Shown here one piece after another: positions 1 to 33,829 of a DNA stretch of 63,227 bases. This DNA is from Acanthaster planci. Lineage: Eukaryota > Echinodermata > Asteroidea > Valvatida > Acanthasteridae. Position 1 is the first letter of the stretch. The number at the start of each line of letters is the position of its first letter. Made by a program: the position numbers and the translations under genes. Where the stretch lies: assembly GCF_001949145.1 (NCBI RefSeq), contig NW_019091380.1, positions 688,716-751,942 of the forward strand. Direction: 5' to 3'. The notes under the pieces are model-generated. The model saw only the letters and a list, made by a program, of their open reading frames with translations, was not told the DNA's origin and did not search any database.

Positions 1-140
1 CATTCTATGGTGGCACTCATCTGAATGGCTTACCGGTACATGCACATTCTATGGTGGCACTTATCTGTGCGTATGTTGAAGTTTACAACAAGATGCAAAA
101 TGCTCTCATCATTTTCCATCTCAATGAACGTGTTGGTGGT

Positions 141-366
141 GGGTAATTCCAGAAATTAGGGGTCCATTTTTTTCCTGTCCCTGTCACATGTGACATGATT
201 TTGTAAGCTCAGAACACATTTTCTAATTTCCAAGAGTGACGAATTAATGCAAATGACCTGCCAAATAGTAATAGTTTGAATTCAATTCCGGTGATATTTC
301 CATGTCAAATAACAAAAATTACACCAAAATGTCACCCTTTTGGGCCCCTAATTTCTGGAATTACCC
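141..366. mobile_element. MITE-like element with 24-bp terminal inverted repeats
   Basis: GGGTAATTCCAGAAATTAGG at 141-160 is matched by its reverse complement CCTAATTTCTGGAATTACCC at 346-365. The interior has no coding potential. Length about 226 bp; non-autonomous DNA transposon. Confidence 0.7.
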
Positions 367-552
367 TAATACTGTTTGGTCAGTTAGCTTAAATTTTATT
401 GTTTAAATTTTTACATTTGTGAGGAGCCTGCTACATGGATGTTCCTCTAAATGTACATGGTGCTAGAACATAAATATGCAGCTATGCAACTGATGCTGTT
501 TTCTCTTGCAGTTAACAGATTACTGGTATCTCTTTGTTGTTACTTTCTTCAG

Positions 553-21517
<20,965 letters not shown>

Positions 21518-22625
21518 GTTGAGGTGTTGCTCGAGGGCTACTTTTCCCTGTTCTGCATAGCTCCAGTCATCAAATGTTCTCCTCTTTACAAAGAACAGAA
21601 GAAACAATTTCTTCACCACATACTGTTCTGGAGTTAGTCTTCCAAAAAAAGTTTGTTTTTGTAAAGTGCTATGCATGAAAATGAAGGTAACCATGTGTTA
21701 TTACAAAATATTGATACTTAGGTAAGTCTTTCACATAATGTGAGCAGATTTATTTGTGTGGATGCTTTGATGCGTCAACTTTAAGTCCAGCCCAGGGTTC
21801 TCTTGGCAGTTGTGGTTCCTAATGACATTTGTAAGTTGTTTTTTGCAAGTTAAAAAAAAATACTCATGTTTCCTGTTCATTGTTTTTGGAGGAAGCTCTG
21901 TTCTCTTCACCGAGAATCAATGCCGGATATGGAACATGTAGTTTGTTACCTCTGGGAATATATAATCAGGGTTATGTTGGCCGTCCTACCAGCCTCCTTG
22001 TGGCTGCTGTAGACCTGTAGATAAGCACGCTGCATAGCCATGTCCTAGCACAGCCAATCCTACTGCTTTGCTCGGGAGTGACGTGGGCAACTTTGTGAAT
22101 TAGCTGGTTATACAAAAGTATATAACTCTCAGTGATTTGGCCAACGTTGTGATTCAAACATCAAATATGGGAGAGTCTGCAGGCAATTTGTCCAACAAAT
22201 AGAGACTCTAGGATAGGAATGAAAGTTATCTTCAGTGGATTCAACATCAAGCATCAAACCTTACCTTCCTGTTTGAGATTTTGAGATAAGTAGAACTTTC
22301 CTCTTTGACAATTAGTTTTATCAGGCATTTTTAGAATTGCAAATATTGTAGAGGTGTGTCTCCTACTGAAAAGACATCCAAAACAAAACAGCCAAAAGCA
22401 GTTAAAATCCCTTGACTTGCATTAAGCAGTATTTTCTTTTGAGGAATCAACAGATGTCGAAGGTCTTATCAGTAAAAACAAAAAGTTGAGTGATCAAATT
22501 CATAAAACTTGTAGCAAAACGTCCCACTTTAACCTTGAATCTAATGGCCTCATTCATATGCTTGCCAGACACTTCTTCAACACTTACAGAGAAAATTTGT
22601 CCCTAGCTTATCAGTTATCTTATCC

Positions 22626-23040
22626 TTTAACCCTAACTGCCTAGGCCCTTTTGACTAGGATTCACCCTCAATCCTACAAATCTTCCAACTTGGAAAAAAA
22701 TTGGATACAGCCTCAGTCCTCCAAAATCCTCTGATGTTTCTTGAATAAGTTCTCAGTGTGGAGGGGTGCCCACTGCCTCGATCCGTCATAATCCTCCGGC
22801 AGTTCCTCTCATTATGTTGAGCTAGTGTGAATGTCATCCTGGAGCAGTATTGGAGCTTTCACACGTAATGTGGGCATGACTTTATGCATGACTGAACATT
22901 CACAACACAGGGTCTAACCCACTACCTTGAGACAGTGCATCCTTTGCAATCAGCAGTGCAATTTTGCTGTGCAGCCTCAGTCCTCCAAAACCACCCACGG
23001 GATTTTGAAGGATTGAGGATGGTCAGGGTTAAGGAGACTA
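22626..23040. mobile_element. Inverted-repeat element with CCCTAA and TCCTCAATCCT ends
   Basis: Left ttaaccctaactgcc then accctcaatcctacaaatc; right gattttgaaggattgaggat then ggtcagggttaa. Both ends also carry a cctcagtcctccaaaa motif. Related to the hairpins at 56709 and 58352. Downstream of the kinase stop, so it may be transcribed in the 3' UTR. Confidence 0.6.
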
Positions 23041-24477
23041 GAGTAACACCCACTAGCAGAATGATAATGCCAGATAACTAGTCCCTCATGACTTGGAGTC
23101 AGAGAATTCACAGTGCATGACAGTCACTCCTAACCAAGTAAGTAACATTAACACAGCAGCGTTATAGGCAGGAAACATTGCTGGTAGATATTGTGCACTG
23201 TGTTTGTTTTTCCTTCATGAAGCTCTGCATGCTTCTGGCAGGCTGAGCCATCAGTGCTGCATGCTGTATGCTCATATTGCAGGCACAGTTGATATTTTCC
23301 AAACAAGGACAGCATTTGAAACTCAAAAAACCTTCAATAAGAGAAAGATTGTTTAAAAAAATGCTTGGTGCAGAAAATGCACAAAAATGAGAGGAAGAGG
23401 TGAACTAATGCAGTTTTGTCTGAGAGCAAGGAAGTGCTGGACACTTGCAATCAGATACGGGAAAGGGATGTGTAATGTCTGTGATTTGTGAATATGCACG
23501 CTTCTATGAAAACTTCTGTCTATGGTACCTTGTTTCTCCTGCAGTTGACCCTCTCTTGGTATGGAATACTTACAGAGTTAGATTGTACACTAGGTACTGT
23601 AGCTCTGAAATTCAGGAGCCTAGGAAAAGTTTAAGGGCCTTTGAAGATACCGCAGTGTGCTTCTCTCTTTGACCTGTCAGTGTTTAGCAAAAACTTCAAA
23701 CTAGCTTGTGCACAGCTCCTCAGTACAGCTTTCATGGCATCAATATGAAATGGTGAGGCTTCAGCTCTCCTTTGCACTGGGGCATCAATGTTGCGGCCTA
23801 TGACCGAGTAGGGTCTACAGAATACTTAATTCAGATCAGCTTACTTACGGGTCTGGCAAGAGGGATTAGGAGCTGTCCCCGTGCAAGTACCACTCTGAGC
23901 GAAAGGTACACGTGTTGGATGCCTCATGAAATGACAGCATGCTTTAAATTTGCCAAACAGCATGTGTGCCTGAAGATTAAGAATTCTTGGGAAGTTCATT
24001 TGGGTGTGGGGCCGTCGCAGTGACTGCTTCTCACATTAATCTGAAGCAGTTTTCATTACATGTATTAATTTTGTCTGATTTCATTGCTGTCTTGTCTTAA
24101 AGATGTGCAGATAGCTGTCTTGTTAACGAGTTGAATGTTTAATTGCATTGCGCAGGATGTAATTTTTATTAAAATGTTTTTGGTTTCTTTGAAAATGTGG
24201 TTTCAGTGAGATCACAATGAGTGTTCCCATGGGAGAACAGGTACTTGTCAATTGATCCACAGCAGTCTATGAAACCTGAACTGCCTAAAATTCGCGCAGC
24301 TCTTTTGGCTCAAGCACACCTATGACTTATTGGTTGACATCTATATATACATTTTTTTTTTACTGCATGGCCCAGTTCCATGAATTGGTAAGCACGTAAA
24401 CTATGCACCGAAATATTACCTGGTACAATTTGTGTGTGACTTAAAGCTGAGATGGGATGCAGTTGCATCCATCACAT

Positions 24478-25417
24478 CATGGAGCTATTAAACACAAGGA
24501 GTAAGCATAGATCAAAAAGGTTCAGTGATGGCCACCGCCAGCACTGCCAGGACAAATCAAATTATACGCCGCCTGCAGGCTACAAGGAATGCTGGGAGTT
24601 GAATTTGCAAAGGATTGTGGGTACCGCACACGTGTGTCCGTAAACTTCTGCACATTCAACATGCCCGCCATCGAGACAGAAACCACAGTCATCGGAGACT
24701 TAAATTTCGATAATTTTAGTGATTGTTTGATATCCCAATGATAATGAAAGCCTGATACATCTTTACATCCAAAAAACATCTCTCTTAACTGTAAATAGAA
24801 TTACTAACAAAACAATTTCTCCAAAAATACTCAAGGAAACTGAAAGAATGTTGGTAGTCAAGAGGAAAATGAAAAAAAAGACACAAAAACATGGGAAGAC
24901 TTGTTGTCCTTTCTGTCATTGTCCACAACTGTTTGGGCAGGAAACCTTGCCGCGTTGTCAGCTTTCCTTTGCATTCTTGCGGCATGCTTGAGCCTTCTGT
25001 TTATAGAAATATCGCAGTTCATATTTGTAGTATATGCTCTCTTCCATCAGAGCCATTGAACGTCATAACTGACTTTATAACCGTCGGATTTTTACCAAAT
25101 AACCACCGTGGAATCGGAATTTTCATGCGCATCTGTAGGGATCTTTTGCTGACTCTTTAGGACTACTGTAGAGAACTGCGCGTCTTCTTTGTGTATCTTT
25201 TACACCATTTACTTACTCCAGTATGCCGCAGCGAAACACAGTGAGTCTGTGGGTTACCAGCTACCCAGCGGTGGCAATCACTTTGTCCAAAGAATGTCTA
25301 GGGTAATCAACACTGCAGTCAGTGCCAGCACTTTGTCTATGGCGCTGACCAGAGCGGTTAATCAGATTACAGTCTGTGGGGACTTCGATCTAACTCCTTG
25401 TGTTTACTAGCTCCATG
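24478..25417. mobile_element. 940-bp inverted-repeat element
   Basis: Left catggagctattaaacacaa then ggagtaagcatagatc; right gatctaactccttgtgttta then ctagctccatg. About 32 bp of near-perfect terminal inverted repeat. No intact ORF of transposase type inside. Confidence 0.65.
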
Positions 25418-27030
25418 GTCACATTTACTCCTTGCCATTCATATCACAAACCCTCCCTTTCCAATTCGATCCAAAAGCCATTCAAAAAAGCTTTGATACA
25501 GCTCTCCACCTACTGTTACTTTGTGACTGGGTTTATGGATCGACTGTGGTTTTCATGTGACTGGAGTGGTGGAAAGATTAGGGGTATTTTTATTGGACAA
25601 GATTCGAATATGTTCTTTGTTTACCCGCCAGACTGTGATGTGAACTACATGTACATTGTGTTCATCTGAACTCCAGTCACTGTTCCATTTAATAAATTAA
25701 TAAATATATGTGCTTCTTAATGGTGCAGAGTAATTTTGCCTTTTGTTGTACAGATGTTTTAAGTCCAGCAGATATATGGCCAGATGCCACAAATGAGTCT
25801 TGAAACCATATAATGAGGTAGTTGCATTTTAGTTTGCACTAGAAAGAGCAAAACTGAGCTCTGAGTTTTGATGTATCACTCAGTTTGTCATCCTGATGAG
25901 AAATGACATTATGTTGGTGAAAAAATGTCGAGGATTCATATTAATTTACACAGTAGAGGATTCTTTCTGAGGTCGTGACCTTGATTTTTCTTTTGTTTTT
26001 TTGTAACTCTGGCCAAAGAAAAATATGAAGTTGAAGTTCTAAAACCTGTGACGGCACAACCTGAAAGCAACTTTGCTTCTCGATTTCACATCCATGCCAA
26101 CTTGTACCCTTTGATAAAAGTTAAAAAACATGTACTGAACCATACACAGAAATTAACATTCCAACATAACGGATGAGCATTGTTTTGGATATTGGTTATG
26201 GAAAAAGTTCTTCCACTTTGCAAAAAATGTTATTACTCAGAGCTGCTGACATTATTAATCTAAGTCCTTTTTTAATTCAACATGCAATCTTTTTTAATAA
26301 ATTGGTTTTATTTTTGATTTTCTTAAATATGTTTGTAAATATTGGTATTTTCTCTCACTTTTAGACTTCCTGCTGCTTTAATAATGGCATTGATGCAAAA
26401 TCAGTATTTTTCTTACATCTGTTTTAATATACAGCTACCAACAGCCATGCGAGTTTTATGTTTATAACAAAATGTGCAAAATTTTGAATACAAACATTTA
26501 TGAGTCTGGTAGTTAAAACAATAACTTTTTCAAGAGTATAAGGTGTTATTGAAAGACTAGGGATTTCATAAGTAATTGTTAAGCGAATATATGCTAGTTT
26601 TGCTGAAAGTAAAATTTCACACTCACAGCTGTCTAAATATTCAGGTTTTTTTTTTTTTGACAAAAAGGATGTGCGTAAGCAGTTCTGTCTTTCTTATTTA
26701 TGAGCCACCATCTTTGGTGCTGAGAACGGAATGTGGACATTGAAGATTCTAGATCTGATTTCTGATATAATTGTCAAATATTCATCCTTCATTTTAACTA
26801 GCAGGTAAATGGCATTATTAGTTTACTTGCATTTAAAATTTAAGATCATTGCATTTAAATTGTCTATTTTTGTACCTGCTGGCCTGAATGCAAAGCGTAG
26901 GTCACATTGCTTACCAAAACCAGTGTATAATAACGGAGTCACAATTTAGATTTCTGTACAGAATTTAATGCCATACTCTTGTACAGGTTTAACCTTTTTC
27001 TCCATGTATAAGGTGCATACACTTTGAAAC

Positions 27031-27036
27031 AATAAA
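27031..27036 (+). terminator. Possible distal poly(A) signal of the Tec kinase gene
   Basis: AATAAA followed within about 40 nt by a GT-rich stretch (gtgagctgtgttttgg), at the end of the AT-rich region after the kinase stop. AATAAA at 25691 is an alternative. The true 3' end cannot be set from sequence alone. Confidence 0.3.
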
Positions 27037-27179
27037 TAATCATTTGTATCACTGTCAATGTGAGCTGTGTTTTGGCCTGAGAGTTTTCCCCCTACATTGC
27101 CACATCACCCAATCCATCTTATCTTGTCTCATTCATTGTCCTGGTATCTTGTCTAACAATCCTGTTCCATCTTGTTCCA

Positions 27180-27870
27180 TCTTGCTCCCCTCACTTCCTG
27201 TTGTCCAATCCCATTCCATCTTGTACCAACTTAATCCACGTGCATCCTCATCTTGTTTGATCTCTTGCTCCCCTTGCATCATCTTGTCCAATCCTGTTCC
27301 ATCTTGTTTCATCTTGCTCCCCTTGCATCATCTTGTCCAATCCCGTTCCATCTTGTTTTATCTCTTGCTCCCCTTGCATCATCTTGTCCAATCCCGTTCC
27401 ATCTTGTTTCATCTTGCTCCCCTTGCATCATCTTGTCTAATCCTGTTCCATCTTGTTTCATCTTGCTCCCCTTGCATCATCTTATCCAATCCCGTTCCAT
27501 CTTGTTTCATCTTGCTCCCCTTGCATCATCTTGTCTAATCCCATTCCATCTTGTTTCATCACTTGCTCCCCATGCATCATCTTGTCTAATCCTGTTCCAT
27601 CTTGTTTTATCTCTTGCTCCCCTTGCATCATCTTGTCTAATCCTGTTCCATCTTGTTTCATCTTGCTCCCCTTGCATCATCTTGTCCAGTCCCGTTCCAT
27701 CTTGTTTTATCTCTTGCTCCCCTTGCATCATCTTGTCTAATCCCGTTCCATCCTGTTTCATCTTGCTCCCCTTGCATCATCTTGTCTAATCCCGTTCCAT
27801 CTTGTTTCATCACTTGCTCCCCTTGCATCATCTTGTCCAATCCCGTTCCATCTTGTTTCATCTCTTGCTG
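27180..27870. repeat. Minisatellite, units of about 49-52 bp
   Basis: About 12 tandem copies of a C/T-rich unit (ttgctccccttgcatcatct, then tgtccaatcccgttccatct, then tgtttcatc), with short indels (tcttgtttcatcttg / tcttgttttatctcttg) and more decayed units at the 5' edge from about 27110. Long open frames on both strands follow from the repeat and are not genes. Confidence 0.92.
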
Positions 27871-28058
27871 ACGTCTCTTGCAGACGTCCTTTTAAAGAAA
27901 AATATACTGCAATCAGTGCATTTGTTAACATTTAGTGGCACATTTGAGGACTATAAGGCCAAAGAACGTACATGTATAGTGCTGCGCATTAGCACACCCC
28001 CCTACTTTGTGTCCCTTGCTAAGAAGTCTCATTGAAGAGAAAACTTGAAAACCGTCTA

Positions 28059-28217
28059 CAGTCGAACCTCGTTAACAAGACTCTGCTTACAACAAGAAAA
28101 ATTGTAGGTCCCAATCCTTTCTTTTTTCATTATTTTCATTCCTGATAATATAAGGTTACTGTTATAACAAGGTAATTTGCCAAGTCCGAAGGACCTCTTA
28201 TTAACGAGGTTTGACTG
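28059..28217. mobile_element. 159-bp TA-flanked MITE (mariner/pogo-type ends)
   Basis: CAGTCGAACCTCGTTAACAA at the left and TTATTAACGAGGTTTGACTG at the right are inverted copies, with TA dinucleotides at both flanks. Related by termini to the larger element at 17281-18524. Confidence 0.8.
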
Positions 28218-28889
28218 TAAATGGTTATCAGTGAATCCATGTCCCTCTCCCAGGAAATGGATAACCCCACCCCCTTAAAAGTCCATGTTGACAGTGATTT
28301 AATTTTTTCCTCGCCTTTTTTAACTTCGACCCCGACTAGACTCTGCATTGAGTGCTCGTAGAGCAGCATGACAACAATCCATTTTGAATCTCGAGAGGTC
28401 GAATGTCGAGGGACAAGGTTGACGACATAAAATCACTAGGCCTTGTCACGCTGCGCTACGTGATTCGATTGTACATGTACATGTACTATGTACGTAGGTC
28501 AACTCGGTAAGGGGCGAGTTGGTCAGGGGGCGAGTTGACCTGACAATATGTAGATATACATGTACATGTATATGTATGCACAGTGCATTAGTGCGCTGCT
28601 GGTCTGTCCCATGCTCGAACGTTCAAGTTGTTGATAACTTCTACTACGGCCGTAATGTCCGTCGTTATGACTTAATATGTCGATTGCCTGCGTTCTACCA
28701 CGCATGTCATGTTTTAACATTGATCTTGAACCTCTGACCAGTCGAGCTACAAAAATACATCACCTAATTGTGCGGTTTACACGTAAGTATGAATGGTGTA
28801 AATTTGTTGTGTGGAAAGATATCCACCAGGACATAAATGTAACCATGGAGCCACATGTATTAAATTAATGGCTCCATGGTCTAACCATG

Positions 28890-29400
28890 TGGTCTAACTT
28901 ACTCTTTTTGTGGTCTGAAAAATACTAAGTCAGTTCTAATTGTTGCAAGTATTTTCTAAGTAAACACTTCAATATTTTATGCCACTTGACTCCCTGTGCA
29001 CAAACCTACGGGACTGGTCTGAAAAAAAATCAGTGTTTTCTAAGTAATCGACTTGGTTTCTTCCTTCTTAAATGGAACTTTTCGGGATATGTTTTTGCTT
29101 TCTGGTGGCTAACAGGTTGGGAATAACTATGCATCAGTACATCAGTACTACACTTGATGCCCCTGTGCACAAACCTAGTGTCTCAAAAAACCTAAGACAA
29201 AGTTCTAAGACTAAGTAAACGCTTCGGAATTTTCTCTTCAAAGGCTTAAGTTCACTTTTTAGGGCATGTTATCACTTTCTGATGGCTGCTAGGGGCCTAT
29301 AGCATTTCAAGGGAAAATTAGTGTTGTCCTTAGGCCTACAGTGTATATGGAACTCATTCCAATTGACTTTTTAGAACATGTTATCACTTTCTCATGGTGA
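28890..29400. repeat. Tandem and dispersed repeat, units of about 169 bp
   Basis: ccctgtgcacaaacct recurs at 28992 and 29161, each followed by ttctaagta, a c-rich block and a gg(a/c)atgtt..tcactttctg block. Parts recur at 34335-34480 (taagtaaatggttcggaatt, aagggaaaattagtgttgtc) and 56140-56320. Element class unknown. Confidence 0.6.
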
Positions 29401-29835
29401 AAAGAATTCGGTATACGGACAACTCTGATTTTTCTGTTAAAATGTTACAAGAGCCATTTGAAAGTTTCAAATGCCCCAACATCAGTCTTCATTTTTACAT
29501 TGGTTGGATCAAGGAACAGATGGTTGGACCATGTGCATTGTTGAACTATAATTATTAGCTTTGCTTGTCACTTTCACCACGGAAGACTTCAAATCTCATA
29601 AGACAAAAGTACATGTGTATTGTGATGTTGATTTATATACTCTTTTTCCAATACAGAGTCTCTGTTTAATGTGAAAGGTGACTCAAGTCTTTCATGTTTG
29701 ACTCTGGAGATTCCATCCTACTGACGTGCTGAATTCTTCATCACCAGTTTACAACTGAAACACTCACACATAAGATAAATCTTAGACACTTTCTTGACAA
29801 ATTGACAAAGATTTAAGTTCAATCTTTGGAGGACG

Positions 29836-30528
29836 ATGCATACAAGTGCCAAAGCCTTGCCATGTGATCTGTGTGGAAAAGCTTTCCCATCAAAAACGTC
29901 TCTGAGTTGCCATTTGAGGGTCCATACTGGACAGAAACCATTTATTTGTGAAACGTGTGGCAAGGGCTTTGCCCAAAAGGGTGGGCTGGACAGACACCAG
30001 AGTGTCCACAGGCCAGTGATCAAGTCGTTCATTTGCGACGTCTGCAGCAAAGCCTTTACCGACAAGCACTGCTTGCAGAGGCACCAGGTGGTCCACACTG
30101 GAGAGAAGCGATTCCTGTGCGGCATCTGCGGCAAAGCTTTTGCTGACAGAGGAGGGCTGTACAGTCACCAGCGCACCCACACCGGTGAGAAACCGTTTGC
30201 TTGTCAAATGTGCGGCAGGACCTTTGCCCACAGTTGCAATCTGCGCTCTCACGAGAGGCTCCACACCCCGGAGAAGCCGTTTGTCTGTGACGTGTGCAGC
30301 AAATCGTTTGCCCTTGAAGAAACTCTGATCAGCCACCAGGCAACCCATACGGTGGAAAAGCCATTCGCCTGTGATGTCTGTAGGCGAACCTTTGCCCAGA
30401 AGGGGAACCTGCAAAGTCATAAGAGGACTCACACCGGAGAGAGACCATTTGTTTGCCCTACGTGTGGACAAGCTTTCTCTCAGGGAGGTACTCTGAAGAG
30501 GCATCAGAGGCTCCATGCTGCAGAATGA
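29836..30528 (+). CDS. C2H2 zinc-finger protein ZF1, eight fingers, 230 aa
   Basis: A putative DNA-binding nuclear protein made almost wholly of eight classical C2H2 fingers (C-x2-C-x12-H-x3-H) joined by TGEKPF-type linkers (for example TGQKPFI, TGEKRFL, TGERPFV). All zinc ligands are intact. Start: ATG 29836 is the first Met in frame, and an in-frame TGA lies about 30 nt upstream. The acceptor-like tccaatacag at about 29657 suggests the ORF sits in a terminal exon with a short 5' UTR. No KRAB, BTB or SCAN domain is present. Fingers with TGEKP linkers usually bind DNA in tandem, so sequence-specific binding is likely; the target is unknown. It lacks the VKLEP tail of the two downstream zinc-finger genes, so it is a more distant neighbour. 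A partner exon upstream cannot be excluded. Confidence 0.9.
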   Translation: MHTSAKALPCDLCGKAFPSKTSLSCHLRVHTGQKPFICETCGKGFAQKGGLDRHQSVHRPVIKSFICDVCSKAFTDKHCLQRHQVVHTGEKRFLCGICGKAFADRGGLYSHQRTHTGEKPFACQMCGRTFAHSCNLRSHERLHTPEKPFVCDVCSKSFALEETLISHQATHTVEKPFACDVCRRTFAQKGNLQSHKRTHTGERPFVCPTCGQAFSQGGTLKRHQRLHAAE

Positions 30529-30794
30529 GGGCCACTAAGGAAGAATGTTGGAAAAAATACATGCACTAAGGTCCAACTATGTCATTGACGTGCAATGAAA
30601 CTTCGTTTTACCGTGGAATACTTCAGTGCTTGTGAAATTGACCAAGAGAATGCTGTGATAGATATCAGTTGACAAGGAATTAGACAGTTTCATCGCTGTT
30701 TTAGCTTGCACCTCCGGTTTTCACTTTACAGGAAGTGAAACATGTGGAATATGCCACACTTTTCAGCATGCAGAGGACTTGGGAGACTTTTGAG

Positions 30795-30968
30795 GCAATA
30801 CGGGCAATTCACTGTAGTGTGCCTCCAAGAGTTTGCAGCATGTTGTCCAATCACAACGCGCAAAATCTGTCCACCCTTTCCAAACACGCATTGGGTCGAC
30901 ACATTTTGTGCGCTGTGATTGGCCAATGCGTTGCAAACTCTTGGAGGGGCACCATAGTGAATCTCCCA
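30795..30968. mobile_element. CACTATTGTGAA foldback MITE, copy 3
   Basis: Left end gggcaattcactgtagtgtg then cctccaagagtttgca; right end tgcaaactcttggaggggca then ccatagtgaatctccc. The centre ccctttccaaacacgcattgg is nearly identical to copy 2. Located downstream of ZF1. Confidence 0.75.
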
Positions 30969-31699
30969 CAGTTAGGGTGGCTACTACTTGTGTACACGCT
31001 CAAGATGATGTTTTAAATAATAGTAGACTGGTCACTTGCCTCCCGGGTACCAGTACACATGTACGTTTTTACCACCACCAAGCATCTCAGAAGTCGCCCA
31101 TTGGAAGGGGCATTAAGTATGAAATACTCCATGATGAGGGAAACACAGGTGAGGTGAGCAGTTATCGAAAGGCATTTTATGCTAGCTGTTGGATTCTGTC
31201 AGACTCGGCAGGCTTCACATGTCACTGGATACTGTCGAGTTCAACAGGATACCGGTACCTTGAGAAAACCCAAAGGGGGTTAGTGTTCAAAAGCCAAGGT
31301 AATTTGCCTCTCAGACTCGTACCTTCAACTCTGAGTTCATTTGGAATGTAACCAAGAGAATTTATCTCAGGTCAGCATACATATTTGGTGTATTTCTTTC
31401 TTCCATCGTCTTTAGATTTCAAGTGGTTTAGAAGGTGTAATGAATTTCATTTGTCTTATTGTCAATCTTTCCCTTGAAATGAGAATCTGGTTAACAAGAA
31501 AGAGAGAAAATGAAAAATACCAAACGTTCTGAAAAATGTTTAAAACATAAACTTGAACGTCAGTCTTGTGTTGGTAGCATACAAATTATGGATGTTTACG
31601 AGTGCATCACTTCTAGTGGCGAGAGTAATTTCATGTGTGACAGAAGAATGTTCCATTCCAAGAAGGAACAAGTGGAATGGAACATTCCATCTGTTACCA

Positions 31700-31705
31700 A
31701 ATAAA
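31700..31705 (+). terminator. Possible poly(A) signal downstream of ZF1
   Basis: AATAAA at 31700 and again near 31790, about 1.2 kb after the ZF1 stop. It follows an inverted-repeat element (30795-30965), so the assignment is weak. Confidence 0.25.
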
Positions 31706-31841
31706 ATTATTGGTGACAGTGGCAGTTGGAATGGACTGGAGATTTCTTTTCTTTGCAAAAACATGAAACATTTTTCCTGCAACCCCTGAATAAATCTCTG
31801 TACCAGTTTATTGCTCATTAAAAAAAATCCCAGCCGGAATA

Positions 31842-32123
31842 CAGGGTTCCCGCACCCTGGAAAAAGTCGTGGAAGTTTGTTTTCATTTTCCAGGCCTGGA
31901 AAAGTCATGGAATTTTGTACAAATGACTAAAGTCAGGAATTTTACAAACACTGTATGTGATTTCTACTGTCAGAAATAAGTGCATAAAATGCATGATTTT
32001 ATTCCCAACTTTAAAAGTCCGAATAGTTCAAGAAATTGTGTTATTGGGTTATGGATTTTCATAATTTGGTCACAGAAGAGTAGTAGAATTTAATTGTCCT
32101 TCAGATCAGGTGCAGGAACCCTG
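31842..32123. mobile_element. MITE-like element with CAGGGTTCC ends
   Basis: cagggttcccgcacc at the left and ggtgcaggaaccctg at the right are inverted copies, and both flanks carry gaata. A truncated relative (cctggaaagtcgtggaaaat) lies near 19570. hAT-like ends; non-coding. Confidence 0.6.
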
Positions 32124-32129
32124 GAATAG

Positions 32130-33829
32130 ATCCCACTTGCGTGTACATGTACATTGTACATGTGACTCTGCAGTGAAACTTCCGCTTACTGTGAAATGGA
32201 ACTTGCGGCATGCCATGCTTTGGGATAATTTAATCATGTGATCAATTGACCACCTATTAGATGACAGGGATTTACACAGGCTTTGGGTAATTTCTGATTT
32301 ATTACCGTAGATCAGTGATAATGGTCATTACAGTTGGGAACATCTCGTATTTGAAGAATCAATGTAAGTGAAAATGTGGAATTGCAGTGCAGTTTGCAAA
32401 AATGGCTTTTTCAGTGCTGAGGTTGGGGCTAACAAGTCCCAACGCATGCATCCTTTTGTGGTGATCTTGATTTCATGAATATCAACAACTGAAAACTGGG
32501 GTTACGACGTGGCGAGGGGTCTGAATATGTACATGTACTTAACTATTTGTCCACATCTGCACTATGTTGACATGCATACAACCTTTTGCATTGACAGGGA
32601 AAGTATGCACACTGTTGTGGAAAAGTTCCGTATCCCACCTGCTGTTTTGCTGGAGTAATTGCATACATGCAAGAGTTATGTGGAGGTGGACAAAGTCAGT
32701 AGAAATGAGAATGTTTTCAGCAATTTATTCATTGGTTTATTCCAAAATTAGCAGATAACTTCCAAAACAAGATTTTTTTATATTGTATACATGTACCTAT
32801 TGTTAGCTTTAAATTGACCTTGAATGTTGCGTTTTATGAGTACATGATGTAGAAATTACTGGGTTTCTATAATTCACTTATTTCTAAATTGATACGGTGC
32901 CGCCCATTCTTTTATGATTAAAATGATCACTGCCAGTTGTGGTCTTGCCAGTTGTCAAATTGAAATGCTTCTCTGACATAAAATGTGACGATGATTTCCA
33001 TTGACTTTGGGTCGATGTGTTTTTTAAGACTGAAAAAGAGGGAAGTAGGGAAGATTTCTGACATGGAAATACCTAAAGATGATGTCGGTGGATGGCGTGG
33101 AACAATGACTCTGTTCCGTTGCATATTTTATGACAGAGCTTCTAAATTTTGTGCTGGCTGAATTCAAGTAGATACACCCGAGATCCAAGGCTGGGTAGTC
33201 TGTCAGATCACACAGAACTTTTTTGAAAGAATTGAAAATGCTAAAACTTTTGAAATGGTACTTTCCCGGGAGGGGAGGGTAGGCGGTGGGTAATTTTCAG
33301 GGATGAAAAACTTGGACTGTCATTTTTAGAGTAAAAAAAATTGCAGAAACAGTGAAGTTAAATTAACATTAAGTTAATTTGTAGAAAACAATGTTTTTCC
33401 CCTCTCTTTTGCTTGCTAAATTTACATTGGACATTGGTATTTTGTTCCTCAAACCCAATTAAGCTGGCTTTCTCAACCTATTAATTTCATTTCAAAAAAA
33501 GTAGTTCCGCCCCAATTTTTATCTCCTTCACAGTTTTTTTTTCTTCCACTCCACAATCAGCTAATTTATTTGAACCCCACAAGCAAAACGATAGGTGGAA
33601 ATGGAAAGCTGATAGTTTACAACTATAAATGTGCAGGATTGCAGTAACACTAACAGTAGCCACTTCGATCTTCAATATTCATTGGTTAGCTCACTAAAAC
33701 TGAAAAGAAAAATTAAAAATGAGGAAATGAGCTTCAATTTGTATTTTTACAGATTTTTTGAAGTGGGAGTCTGTCAATATCCCCATACTAGGGCCACTCT
33801 ATAATATACTGTAAACACGTCATGGTACT
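32130..33829. other. Intergenic, ZF1 to ZF2
   Basis: AT-rich, with ACATGTAC palindromes near 32145 and 32527. Nothing coding recognised. Confidence 0.6.

Larger units (their letters stand above)
21518..27110 (+). other. Kinase 3' UTR or intergenic region
   Basis: No gene recognised. Holds the inverted-repeat elements 22626-23040 and 24478-25417. The stretch 25690-27040 is AT-rich and repeat-poor, in keeping with a long 3' UTR. Confidence 0.5.

Noticed and set aside
27253-27789. 178-aa open frame and overlapping frames on both strands
   Set aside because: Produced by the C/T-rich minisatellite; no domain or splice context.
29890-30516. 208-aa open frame on the minus strand
   Set aside because: Antisense shadow of ZF1.
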